NCBI GenBank assembly: GCA_009760855.2 | Contig: WPIO01000003.1 | Location: 4,417,501 to 4,481,500 of the forward strand | Origin: Cristatella mucedo | Taxonomy: Eukaryota; Bryozoa; Phylactolaemata; Cristatellidae | Reading direction: 5' to 3' | DNA: 64,000 nt | In this document: one piece after another, positions 52,693 through 64,000 of the stretch | How positions within the stretch are numbered: the stretch's first letter is position 1 | Layout: every line of letters begins with the position of its first letter | The notes under the pieces: model-generated | What the model was told of the DNA's origin: nothing | What the model saw: the letters and a program-made list of their open reading frames with translations, nothing else | Database searches by the model: none | Position numbers and translations under genes: made by a program

Positions 52693-52806
52693 CTGGGTGG
52701 TTGTATACTACTGCCAAGGGAGCTTCCGTCGGTGGTGGTATGTACACTGGTGGGGGGGCTGGACGACGCAAGGGTGGCCGCGGACGCAAACCATAAATAT
52801 CCATTG
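52693..52806 (-). CDS. Family 1 gene, right copy, exon 2 (proline-rich)
   Basis: This is a 114-nt exon with acceptor CTTTTAG and donor CACCCAG|GTATGT, both matching the left copy. It enters with two bases (serine codon across the junction) and leaves with one. It encodes M-D-I-Y-G-L-R-P-R-P-P, then a PPPTEAP core, and ends V-Y-N-H-P. It is one codon longer than the left copy, consistent with an in-frame indel, as expected of coding sequence. Confidence 0.6.
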
Positions 52807-52892
52807 CTAAAAGAGTAAAAAAAAGCCGAAATGCAGCTCAAAAGAGCACACAATCTTTGCATTTAATTGCTCGCCGAACATTCGTGACTTAC

Positions 52893-53043
52893 AGTATTCG
52901 TATTGATATTGGTATAGGTCAGCAAGAAAATTCTTGTTACATCCTAAAGCATATTCATTGAAAACTTCGAGGTACATGGATACGGTGCAAATAAATTTAC
53001 AGAGCACTAAATTAGGTCTACGGCTAGAGCTTGAAAATGTCAT
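52893..53043 (-). CDS. Family 1 gene, right copy, exon 1
   Basis: The exon has an ATG at 53043, 50 codons plus one base, and donor T|GTAAGTC at 52893. It shares K-F-x-C-T, Y-L-x-x-F-x-E-x-A-x-G-C-N-K and a following leucine with the left copy, and is one codon longer. Residues 11-33 are fairly hydrophobic but carry charges, so a signal peptide is possible rather than clear. The 5' flank block CCGTAAAGGTAGACGC is conserved between copies and may be 5' UTR. Confidence 0.6.
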
Positions 53044-53110
53044 TTTTTCTCTTTGCGTCTACCTTTACGGAGAACAGCAAGATTTGCCGAACGATACGTT
53101 GGTTGCTTAA

Positions 53111-55004
53111 AATGATTTGCAAATATAAATTTATAGAAATGTATTCTTATCACTAGACTCGCTGCTAATCTGCATACTCAGAGATAGCCGTTAGAATTGG
53201 TACTGTGAGAATGAAGAAAGTTTGCCTATTTTAAGAGACCAGCTTTTCTAATACTGCTATTTTTTGAATTCTCACTTTCATTTTACCCCTACCCAGCTGG
53301 CACAACCATTATGTTATGGCAAACGGTGGTAGGTTCATGATATTCGGACAATTAATAAATGATGATTACATAATTTTTGAAAAATGTAGACTTTTTGGTT
53401 ATTTCAAAACTGTTTAAGCAAAATGGTTTTAAAAATTGTCTGATTAGCATTCCCCTTGTCGCTTGTGTATCTAACCACTAAAGAGTAAAGGTAATCCGAC
53501 TGAGTAGCGTAATAAAAGTGCCACATTTGAGCCTCACCAGCACTCGGCACTGCCTGTAGTGGGGAATAGTTTGCTTACTACAGAACTCGCATGCACGAAC
53601 TATTTTGTGAAGAGTAAGCACCGTATCCCCGAGTTGAGAACCAGGGGCTCTTTTAGTTTTCTTTCAGATTGATGCCAAAGTCATGTGTCAGTTTCAAGTG
53701 TGACAGACGCTTAAGACTGCTGTCAAGATTAACCCTAATGCCATATACTAAACACACTAAACGGCAGTGCTGCGTCGCCTAAATCGTCTTACATTAATAG
53801 CATTGTACTTGAAAATGAAGCCCCGAATCTACTGACGTTCAACGAGTTGTGTAACTGAACTTTGACGTATTCTTGGCTGATAGTTCTGCTGGATGTTACC
53901 CCTCATGACTAACTGCAGACTGTCTGACTAAATCTTAGGAGCCACGTATGGATTTGTGAGACAATAATGAACCTTATAAATCAGCGTCATTATTACTGGT
54001 CTAACACTGCTAAGAGTTCGCTATTCCTTATGTTGCGTGCTGTAATAGTGTTCTATTTTGTGAATATTAATTATAACTTGCTCTTCTATGTTGCCCCATG
54101 TGTCCAGCCAAGTGAACTGCTGAGGAACTAAACACCTGAAAACCCAAATAGGTTCGAAGAAACGTTGTTGACAAGCTGTGAAATGGAGTCGTTGTCAAGC
54201 ATCAAGATGGAGACGAAACTGCCACAAACCACACCAGCGAATAATGATTCTAAAGAAACCTTGGAATCCTCCTCATAGGAAACCGGCATGTTTGAGAGTT
54301 TTTATAAGGAATATGTTTGCATGTTGTGGGCTTCTATCCACACCCTTAGATGTAGGCTATTCCACCGGACTGCAACAAATACTCGCTTATTTCACCATTC
54401 ATCGATTACTGATAAAGAGTGCTTTGAAAGCATAATGCAAAACAAGGGAACAAGTTTGCATAGGTAGTTATCTCATTTAAGCATACTATAGGCAACGTTA
54501 GACTGGACTTATCCAAGTTGGCTCGCTGATGAGCAACACAAAATTCAGTACACTTGCAGTAGTTCTGTAGACTTCGAAACATCGATTAAGAGAATCTTTC
54601 ACGTTCTTGTATTTGCACTTACTGAACTCATGACAAGCTTGCGAGCATGCATGTCTGCATACGTGCATCAATTATTATTGATTAAGTTCGTATACTGTGG
54701 TATTATTGCAATTTTGATAGATAATTTGTACATAGTGCTGTTACCAAGCAATAAGCTTTCTTTAAAAAAAATTGCAGTTCAAATGAAAATAAAAAGTTTC
54801 TGAATTGCCAAGACGAGCCAAAATGTATACTTTTCAACGACTATAAGTGTCTGTGTGCACTGATAGATAAATCAGCACGAAATGGGTGTATAGAAGTCAA
54901 GTAGGGATGTTAAGACTGAACAAAACAATTTTCATGTATTCTTCCCTAAAACCAGGGTCAAATTTGAGCACTGCTTTTAAAAAAAATAATCATCATGCTT
55001 GATT
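53111..55004. other. AT-rich non-coding stretch
   Basis: An unsupported 85-codon frame lies at 54178-54435 (+). Nothing is recognised. Confidence 0.35.
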
Positions 55005-56350
55005 TAGGAGCTGATCTGGTCTTTTAGTGAGAAGTTACTATCGAAAAATTGAAACTAAAATGCAGGCTGGCGTTACAGGAGATAAGGGAATAGAGTCAGA
55101 TGGAGGTATTTATCTTTCGAGTTTCTGATTTGCATATGGTTTTCCTTATTATTTAGTTGATCACGACTTCACGAACTGCAAAAGACTTGAAGCCGTGGAA
55201 TAGCAAATGTGAACAATATATTCATCAAAAGATAAAAGATACCTATAGGGCTAGCTAAGTTTCAAGTTTAATAGCAACTATGTTTTATATTCATAGAAGT
55301 TACAGCTTGGACTGTGATTTGTCGTAACATATGCAAGAATGAGCTTATACGTGGTGATAAGAAGTGGACCTAGTACAAAGTTTGGATTTAGATCAATCTC
55401 AATGGTCTCCTACAATGATCTCGCCCGTTTACATCCATAGTAAGATTGGACTGAAGCAATTGTGGTGCTGTGCCATTAATACTCTGGAAAAATGGGAGGC
55501 ACCCAAGAAGAATGGCATGATAAATAGCACCAAATACTGAGGAAAGAACGCACCAAACAACCACACGAGAGCACGTCATGTCTATTTTTCTGAGAAGGCC
55601 TCAATGCAATGAAGCAATAATAATTCTATAGCGTGGTAATCTGTAAAACCAGCCTGGAAATTACCATCTGGTTCGGTTACATTTATTTCTATCAATAGAT
55701 CAACCCTATCTCGTTTCTGTTTCTTTGATAGTAAATGGGAGACGGGGAGGAAGTTGCTCAGTTTCTCTTGGCCCTTTGTTGCTACATTAAATAGTGCAAT
55801 AAATGCAGCCTTTTTGACAGGTACAGGGACAGAAACAGATGCTACGGACCTATCTATTATATGATATAGGCATGGGATAGGAGGTCAGAGTCATGTAAGA
55901 CATTGGGAATAGAGTTTTGAGGGCTAGTAGGTTTATTTGATTAGAAGATTAATTTTAGAATGAGCTAACTAATGGTCTCCTCGGCGACCTCATGTCTACT
56001 TGGCATTCAGGGAATTTAGGTATAGGAGTCTTAGGTCTTATAGTGTATAGTTAGGGACATAAGTCCAGAGGTTCTGCACGTACTTTAATTGGGAACTCTC
56101 TGACCTCGTCTATATTGCTGACAAAGAAGTTAGAAAGTGACCGAATAGATCCCAAGCATGATCACTTGGTAAGAAGGTAAAATGGAGTGGTTAAGGAGAT
56201 GGTTGATGGTAGAAATTTCAATTTTGGATTCTGCAAATGCGAATAGAGAACATATATAGGAAGGCAAACTTAGCCATAGCTAGGGTTGATTGGCATAATA
56301 TACAGTAGTTCTCGTAGGCTTATCGATGGACACTTAGTCCAGATTTTATT
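55005..56350 (-). mobile_element. Old LINE A-related copy
   Basis: This copy is colinear with 7850-9240. It holds the post-RT block near 55015-55090, an RT motif remnant (S-S-V-F-G-A-I-Y-H-A, about 55560-55520) and upstream sequence to about 56350. It is very decayed and no tail is recognised. Confidence 0.65.
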
Positions 56351-59300
56351 CGCACTTTTTCTCAAGCTTGTGCTTGGTAAACATAGCTAGTTAAAAATAT
56401 ATGGCCTACCGTAGGCCCTCGAGTACAGGTGCACAGTATGCTTAGTCAGAGATGAAAGCTTGTGTGTGTGACCGCATCTAACTAAGACAGCTGGTCTGAA
56501 AAGGATTGGGCAGCAGGGGTGAAGAAGATACTTTCGCATTGGCAGCCTCTTGTCAAGGGTCCTGAGGTTTCGCGATTTTTAGCTTTCACTGTATCTTCAT
56601 GCAGTCACATCAGCATAACTCGGCAATAATAGAGGATGAAGAGATACAATTCTTTGAAGCGAGTGTGTGATCTGGCATGTGACCTGGTTATGGGAATGGT
56701 CATGAATAGGAGCAACCAGAGCAAAAACCGTTGGTCAGTGCATTATGCCTGCCAATATCTTATCAGTCAACGAGCTCAATATTCGGCACCTTATTCAAAG
56801 CATAAGGTGTAAGGAATGAGTTTATTCGTGGAAATAAATGTTGAAATCTCTGAGACTAAGGAAATATGGATTTCTTCCATACATACTCCAGCAGAGAACG
56901 GAAGAAGCTGTAAGCAATGAAGAACTGGTGCCTTGGAAGCTATCGCTCACGGTTACCGTTCAAAAATAGCTGCTGGGGAAAATACAAATCAGGGATTTGA
57001 AATAAATGCTCACAGCGGAAAGCAGATTGTTTGAAATTGAGGAAACCACTCACTACGGTTGCGATTACACTAGTTTCAATAGATCCATTAGTTTTTAAGG
57101 AAGAAAGGCCAGTCGGTTGGAGTTGCTTATGTCGGAGTCTTCATTGATTTCCCCAAGATTTCGGTTAAAACAAACAGATCAAGATTATCATATAGAATCA
57201 TTTCACGTACAGACAATGCTACCTGAAAATATAGTCAATCTATGGTAAGATTTATAATCTCTCATAATTCAGTTTTTTCTCACGAACTTTGGTGCAGCTA
57301 AAATTCACCAAAGCGATAATCGTGTGTGTTTGCACTATCTTTTAACAAATCGGACAAGCTACCAACGTAGTTATCTTACCAGATGAAAAGTATATACACT
57401 GACCCTGAGTATATTATAAATGGGGCCCGTCCGTCTATCAACATATCCATCATTCTCCGCAGATGTTAATATAGTCGATGTATTGGCAACCAAGATTTAT
57501 TTGATGCATCTGGTATCCGACTCAATAAAATGTATCTTATAAAACAAGTTTGGCATTTTTTTCACAGACAGGGAAGGGTTGAAGGATGGTAATTTGAGCA
57601 TTCACAATGAGTAGTTGGATGTCTTTCAAAGAAAGGATAAAATCCAGTGCCACTACGTAAAAGAAAAAACTCGGAACAGCATTTTCTGGTAAACAAGAAA
57701 TGAAAGAATTCTTTAAAATTGTGTCCGAGGATACTGTTTCAGTTGGCTAAATGCATACACTAAATTAATCTACCGTCTCACGATTTCAGAAACACAGTAT
57801 AGCCTCAGTAATTAAACGAGGTTTTGGCATTTCATTTACTTGCCTAGACTTCAAGAGCAATCGTTTAGTGCTGGAAGGCTCTTTCTTTCATCAGGTAAGT
57901 TTAACTGATTTCTTAATGTTAATGCACTGTCGATTTCTTACATATTCCTAAACTGGCTGTGGCTTTTACAGCAGCATGCTGATAACAAAAAAGTCACATC
58001 TAGAACATTCCCTAAAATATCAGAGGACGCAGTTTTTTAAGGTGATCTATATAGAGGCGTAGATATGGCACAATAAAAAATCTTACATCAATGTCTTCTG
58101 ATTGTGCAGTCAAAAAATATTCTGTGAAAATCATTACTGAATCAGCACTTACATGAATACGCCAAACACGTTAAAAACAACTTAACAAATTAAACGAGCG
58201 TTCACAAAGCAAAATTTGCAGCCTAAGGGGTTACTTTAGGCCTAGCTTCATTTAAGCCAGAGTGACTTATGGCTGCTCACGATGGAGAGAGTGCAGAGAG
58301 AATTACGAAAATACAGGAGATACTAAGGGCCCTTTCCTTTACCACCATTGCTCTTGCATCGTGAATGTTTCGTACGTGAAATGCCCTATTAACCAACTCT
58401 GGCAGCAGTAACCACAGCAAAGAGTGCATTTAAGTGAAGATGGAAAAGCCATAATAGGCACATGCTAAAATTATAAATATGGATGTCACTAGGGTTCGAC
58501 GAAGCTAAATCTGCAGCCTGCTCGGGTGGAGAAGCATTAGCGAGTAGGGCAGCAAGTGAAGCCATGGAGCATGGCGACGGGATTAGTGACAGAAGCTACT
58601 ATTAATTAGCCGAATGCAGGCACGTGTTTCCTTAGCTATTACGTTGGAAAACAGATATGCCCTAAATCAATGCTAGCAATGTCGGCAACTACATTAACTA
58701 TTTGTAGGAACTTCAATTTCGTAAAAAATTGCATGTTGGAAAGGAAACACTATTGGTGCTTGGTTTCGGGAGGCGAGAATTAGATCTGCATGCCTTGCCT
58801 AATATATGCAACAAATAAGCTAAAAAAAATCATTGTGCTGATAGACCGTTGGAGCGAAAGAAAGAACCTCTGAATCGAGGCGAAATGGACTCACTTGTAC
58901 GAGGCGAGGAAAATGCATCTTAATAAAAACTGTGATTCAAAAACGACTCGGCACGGTAACATGCAAACAAATATAAATATATATATATATATGAATAAAT
59001 ATAAATAAATAAATAAATAAATATATATATAGGCTACACAAAAAAGTCATTAGGAGGTTCAGTGAATAACAAGAAAAGATTGATTGGAATACTCTGTGAA
59101 AAGCTCAGTGAAAAGTCGCCTGCTTCGGGGGCAGTGCGGCCTGCTGTCAGCCTGAACGCTCATGGTTGAACAGGTACCTAAGGATACACTTGGCCGGTCC
59201 GTTACCAAGTTTCTCACTCGTTTGTTATACGGCTTTCAGTTGGGAGCTCGAACGCATTTTAATTTCTTGTTAGTTACTCTTGGCAAAGCCTGTCATCTCA

Positions 59301-60479
59301 TTTAATTTTCTTTGGCTTTCGAAAGACAACACATTGCCTGGCTTAGAACTGCAACAAGTTTGTACTGCAAATATTCGCCTGCCTCAGCGGCTGTGCCATG
59401 CACTGCTTCCTCGTTGGAAATCTTTGCTTTGCAGCCAACTTGCAGCCTGCTTCTAAATGTGCCTGTGCGGGTTTTGACACAATTCCTATGCAGCACACGT
59501 AATACGCCAAGAAATACATGCAAAATATTTTTGGGTGAGAAGCGAACGTCATATATTATCATTTGATCGTAGTTACTTTGCTGCAAATGTGGTGCACATA
59601 GAAAGAGATTGAGTTTTCTGAGGGCGCTTTTTGAAGTGTAATAATATTGTTATTATAACATTTGAAAATCGGAAGAGGCAGCTACGCAATTCAATTCATG
59701 AGATTCTATAATCCAAAGATTCAGGTTGAGCGAGCATGGGTGACATATTTTAACTCAGAGCCTACTAAATGTGTGCACTGAAGCCATTTCTAAATAGAAG
59801 CAAAGTCTTAATCTAGCACATCTTGTAGTAGTGCACAGTAAGCCCAAACTGAAGCCAGCAAATTGCTTGGACAGCGGATCAGTCTCTCACATTTGATTTT
59901 TTCTAAATAGATAGTCCATTAGCAATACTTCATGCGGCTTAATATAATGTAAAATAAATATCAAAACATAATTAATATGTAGAGCACCTGAAGGGAAGCA
60001 AAGTTCCGTCGTGGTCCATCAACTAAACCACCAGGGTCTAGCTCACGACCTTGTTCGTCTTAGTAAGATACTATTACTTCGGTTGCTTAAGGCGAGCACT
60101 CTAACTAGAGTTCCAAACGAGGGCTACACTGTTTCTTCAAACGACTCGGACTTTTCTTTAACTTCATCAAAATCAGGTGCTGTTGCAGTTTTCTGCAGTT
60201 GATTAATTTTTGAAACACTTCTCTGGGTGACACGAACAGAAAAAAGATTCGTGGAGGTGAGTTCTTGAGCTTTGCATACATGATCCAGAGGCCATAGCCT
60301 GCATCAGTTTATATGCCAATCTTTGAGCATCGGAATGGCTTTCACGTAGTTCGTCCGAAAATATTCTCATTGTGGGTTATAGATTCAGATGGGACAATAA
60401 TGCGATTGCAATATTCCTGAAGGCTCCTAATTCAACCAATAGACCATGCCACAGGAAACAATGAGTCACTTTTATGATA
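56351..60479. other. AT-rich non-coding stretch
   Basis: This stretch contains an A/T microsatellite at about 58972-59028 and a LINE A 3' end at 59575-59665 (listed separately). I see no recognisable gene. Confidence 0.35.
59575..59665 (+). mobile_element. LINE A 3' end
   Basis: This is a plus-strand terminal fragment: AGAAAGAGATTGAGTTTTCT and GGGCGCTTT, then a T/A-rich tail (AATAATATTGTTATTAT). Confidence 0.8.
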
Positions 60480-61210
60480 TGTGCCCAGTTTGTTACTGGT
60501 TGGATGCTTGCTGGATGGCCATTCCGTGACTTTCCCATCGTTATCGACAACGTCGTCTTCCCATCAGACATTTCAGAGCCGTGGTTCTTTATCAAAAAAT
60601 CAGCATCAAGAATTAATACCGACTAACGCATCCAAAAAAGTTCCTTAACGACATTCAATCAAGATTCTTCAAAGGGATCAAAGCGATAGATGGCTACGGT
60701 CATCAATATAGTTAGATCAGGCACAGTTCTTCAGTCTGACTTGTCTCAGTTGTATGCTTCTGGTATTTTCTAATACAACTCATGGACACTGATCTTTCTG
60801 GCAAATTTTCCGTTTACTTCCTCATTAAAGTGTTTCACAATGGTAGCTAGATCATTGTCAGAGAGTAACAGCCAAAAGTCCTAGAAGTGTTCAGGGTATT
60901 TTAGGCATATCAGAGTTGGTGTGATTAGTTATAGATAACAAGAAGACCAAACTTAGAACCACCAACTAGGCTCTATAGGATAAGTCAGGTCCTGGTTTTC
61001 ACTCGAATACAAGAGATATTGTGTACTTATTGATGAGTTATCTATTCTGCCAATTTTGTATCTTTAAAACAGAGGTACAAGAGTTACCGTCATCATTAAG
61101 TTGAAGAGATACAAGAAAAGTTCTGCTGTGACGTTCCATAGTAATATGCTAGTAAAATGTGCAACACTCTTGCACTCTTAACTAAATCATTAGAAGCAAT
61201 CTTCATGAGA
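60480..61210 (+). pseudogene. Third partial copy of family 2 tail and 3' flank
   Basis: The frame from about 60513 (D-G-H-S-V-T-F-P-S-L-S) matches the serine-rich tail of the 63066-63624 copy. It is broken by loss of one base at about 60630, giving a premature TAA. The 3' flank (60690-61210) matches 63640-64000 in direct orientation. The membrane segment is absent. It is a direct partial duplicate lying just upstream of the right arm. Confidence 0.75.
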
Positions 61211-62281
61211 GCAGTATATTTTAAGCATTCTAAGACTATACTGATTGATCTTTTATATGGAGATATTTGTTTGGGGCTAGAAATAATTTTCTTTTAGTAA
61301 TACCTGTACTCTTGGGTAGCAATTTTTCGTGATAGAATGCTTATTGAAAGGCAAATTATAAAGTAGCTTCTCCGGAGTTGTAACCCATATCAATCATTAT
61401 TCTTAATTTAAGGCACCGGACAATTTTAGCATACGACAAAATGAGTACGCTGTTGTCGTTAGACTTAATGAGCAAAGATTGTCAGAGGATCTAGCTAAGC
61501 TTTTAAAAGCCAGATCAAGATTACTACACAAGCGATGCAGGCGAGCAATTAGAGATCATTAAGAAGCCCCTACGAATCTATAACCAAATTCCAGGACCTA
61601 GTTGCATGTAAGTCACATGATCACACCCCTAGAACAATGATCTTCCGGCGGGTCTTAATAAGAAGTCACGGTTTTTTCTCTTCACAATTTTCATGATGTT
61701 GCGAGTTCAAGTCTTACCTTAGGCTTGCCGTTATTTCCTTTTCTAAGGTAAGCTTTAGTAGCTTCTATGATTCTTCTGCTGCTACGTCGATGTGGTTGTT
61801 GAGTCATCCAAAAAACATTACTTCAAAACTATTAACAAAGTTGTACTACCATTTAAATGTCGTTTCAATAAAAGAGTCTCAGCACACGAAGCAAACCATC
61901 TTAATAATATGCTTAAAAATTCAAACTAACAGTCTAGGCAAGGAAATCAAGAATGATCCTTAACAACCGTTAGCAAAAACAAATTATGAGAAAAATATCT
62001 ATCGCCGAATAAAAAACTTCGTTTCTCAGACTTTCTCTATCCATCCTAACAACCTGTGAAATTTCAAGTTCATATATTTAAGCAGCCGAGTAACATCGGC
62101 CAGCATTGCTTGCGGTCTGTGCAATTGTTAGAGCTAAGCTCGGGCATTTCTATTGATTCAATGATCTTAACCCTAGAAACTGTTGAATGGAAGCTTTTAA
62201 GAAGTATACTAACTTATTTGCTGATTAGGGTAGTCTATGCTGAAACCCAGAGAGACTCTATGGATTTTATTGTGGATCGTG

Positions 62282-62377
62282 TTTCCTTAGCAGCAAATGT
62301 GAAGTGCCTAGAAAAGTATTACGTTCTCTGATGGCGTTTTATAAAGTGGATTGATATTAATATTATTATTATTAGTA
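62282..62377 (+). mobile_element. LINE A 3' end, pre-duplication insertion
   Basis: This is the terminal family A fragment with an (ATT)n-type tail. It is at the same relative position as 11377-11462 in the inverted arm. Confidence 0.8.
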
Positions 62378-63065
62378 TGTATTCAATCTTTCCTGACCAA
62401 GATATATGTTTAAGGGACATGGACATGCTTGTGCGTCGACAATAACTTTTCGCTGGTATTACTTGACACAATTACGTATTTTCATATCAAAATATATATG
62501 CGATCTAAAAGGAATAATTGAATATAAATATAATACTCTGGATATTACTAGTTTAATATTTTGCAATTACAAGCTACTTGCGTAATTTAGCTTTCCACTC
62601 AGTTGAACTTGATTGCCTAAATCTGATAGTATGCAAATGTTTCTTGCATTGTGCATATTCAGTATTCTTCATTGACTTCTGACCTCTCCTGTTTAGAATT
62701 AAGGTTAGAAAAATAGTAAAATTCAGAATGTAGCAGCTAGCTCGAGTATTCTCTCGGTGAATTTGTCTATGCATTTTCTTGAGGTCAGAGCATTGGCCTT
62801 GCTTTCTTTCCAGTCTGCTCTGCAGATCTTATTCCAGTCACAGTGACGTGACCAAAGCTTTCAGGCTCTGCTGGAATAATGGCTTTTTGTGTAGCAGCGA
62901 AGCATCTAGTTAAAATCAATTCACTTTATTCAGGTTTATGCCCAGCCTATTAAAGTCGCCAATTCTCAGAGGCATTTAATACATGATACATGCTATTGTG
63001 CAACACCATTGCAATCTCCAGAACCTAACGTGGATTGCATGACATGAAGCTTCAAATTGCCAAAG

Positions 63066-63624
63066 AACGTGGCATGCCGTTTGCATTGCAAGCATTCACC
63101 GAGTGTGTGCCAGTTCTTGCAGTTATACAATTTCTAACGTGACCAGTAAATATGCTCTGCATGATACAATATCGTATGTCAACCTAAACTTTCAGGTGTC
63201 TGTTATTTGTTTCAACTTAAGCAATCGCTTAAAAAATTATTCAATACTTGTTCTAAGAAATTGTAATCTTTCAGATTCATATATCCGTCACTTACTGGCT
63301 CCGCTCGCTGGTAGATTAGGAATCTTGGTGCTCTGCCTGACTTTCTGTGCTTACATTAGTTGTGAAACCAAAAGGGAAACCGTAAGCGCTTCTGGAAGAA
63401 CAGAAAGCATCACTAGAATCCGGCGTAAAAGTGAAGGTTTGAGAAGCGATGGCCATTCCGTGACTTTGCCATCGTTATCGATAACGTCGTCTTCCCACCA
63501 TACATTGGAGAGTCATGGTTCTTTATCAGAAAATCCTCATCAAGAATTAATTCCCACCAACGCATCAAAAAATAGTTCCATGACGACATTCAATCAGGAT
63601 TCTGGAAAGGGATCAAAGCGATAG
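63066..63624 (+). CDS. Family 2 single-pass membrane protein, last exon
   Basis: The frame is open from 63043; a plausible acceptor (CCAAAG) ends at 63065. The N-terminal part is cysteine-containing (T-W-H-A-V-C-I, A-S-S-C-S-Y-T-I-S-N-V) and would be extracellular. Then comes a hydrophobic helix (LLAPLAGRLGILVLCLTFCA, about 63290-63350), a basic stop-transfer C-E-T-K-R, and a tail of about 85 residues rich in Ser and Thr with R-R-K-S and S-E-N-P-H-Q-E-L motifs. The stop is at 63622-63624. The whole frame matches the left copy apart from one 2-base indel there, and the tail matches the third copy, so constraint on the protein is likely. Upstream exons are not defined. The family is unknown. 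Confidence 0.5.
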
Positions 63625-64000
63625 ACGACTATGGTCATTAATCGAGTTAGACCAGGCACAGTTCGTCAGTCTGACATGTCTAAGTTGTATGCTCCTGGTA
63701 TTTTCTAATACAACTCGTGGACACCGGTGTTTTGGCAAACTTTCCGTTTACTTCCTCATTAAAGTGTTTTACAATGGTAGATGAATGGTACAAGAAGAAT
63801 AGACTTAGAACCACCAACTAGGCTCTAAATAATAAGTCTGGTCCTGGTTTTCACTCGAATACAAGAGAGATTGTGTCGTTAATAATGAATTCTATGTTCT
63901 GCCAATTTTTTATCTTTAAAAAAGAGTTACAAGAATTACCGTCATCATTAAGTCAAAGAGCCACAAGACAAATTCTGCTTTGACGTTCCATAGTAGTATG

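Larger units (their letters stand above)
61320..64000 (+). repeat. Inverted duplication, right arm
   Basis: This is the counterpart of about 9480-12975 (minus). It contains the empty target site of the left arm's LINE A (61394-61420), the shared old LINE A 3' end, the candidate exon near 62815-62910 and the last exon of the membrane protein. It is cut by the window end. Confidence 0.8.

Overview
The window reads as repeat-rich nuclear DNA from an animal, most likely an invertebrate. It is AT-rich, has no operons or dense coding, shows GT-AG intron boundaries, and is dominated by decayed LINE retrotransposons plus a hAT DNA transposon of the GTF2IRD2-related type. I cannot name the phylum from sequence alone. 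I found no rRNA, no functional tRNA, no CRISPR array and no virus.

Two LINE families account for about a third of the window. Family A (L2-like: reverse transcriptase (RT) and C-terminal fragments, a 3' hairpin AAAGCGCC...GGGCGCTTT, and an (ATT)n tail) has at least fifteen copies, most of them 5'-truncated. Family B (CR1/L2-type single ORF: AP-endonuclease, RT, C-terminal domain, and an (ACATT)n tail) has four copies: 2636-7020 (-), 15735-16131 (+), 32703-36182 (-, nearly intact) and 42930-46193 (+). They are nested: A sits inside B at 6025-6964. At 32031-37875 a full-length B lies inside an A, which itself lies inside another A of opposite orientation. At 20312-22612 a hAT element with an 8-bp target duplication splits another A.

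Two small putative host gene families are present. Family 1 (minus strand) has matching exons at 1457-1801 and 52693-53043 with the same splice sites and intron phases. A phase-compatible terminal exon at 47704-47903 completes a predicted 154-residue proline-rich protein. Family 2 encodes the end of a single-pass membrane protein with a serine-rich tail. It lies in an inverted duplication (about 9480-12975 minus, about 61320-64000 plus), with a third, broken copy at about 60480-61210. An A insertion at 12347-12866 with a 28-bp target duplication is missing from the inverted copy, which preserves the empty site and gives a relative chronology.

A third unusual block, about 14300-18540, is GC- and CpG-rich. 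Read on the minus strand it holds a frameshifted BED-like zinc-finger/transposase-like reading frame, then a membrane-plus-coiled-coil reading frame, then a second diverged copy of part of the latter. It is interrupted by a piece of LINE B.

Other structure: a (GA)n tract at 26519-26623, a two-letter hexanucleotide array at 28567-28972, a 173-bp tandem duplication at 13613-13955, a tRNA-derived SINE candidate at 8294-8440, and an isolated well-formed exon candidate at 41014-41483. The remaining stretches are AT-rich DNA in which I see no recognisable gene.
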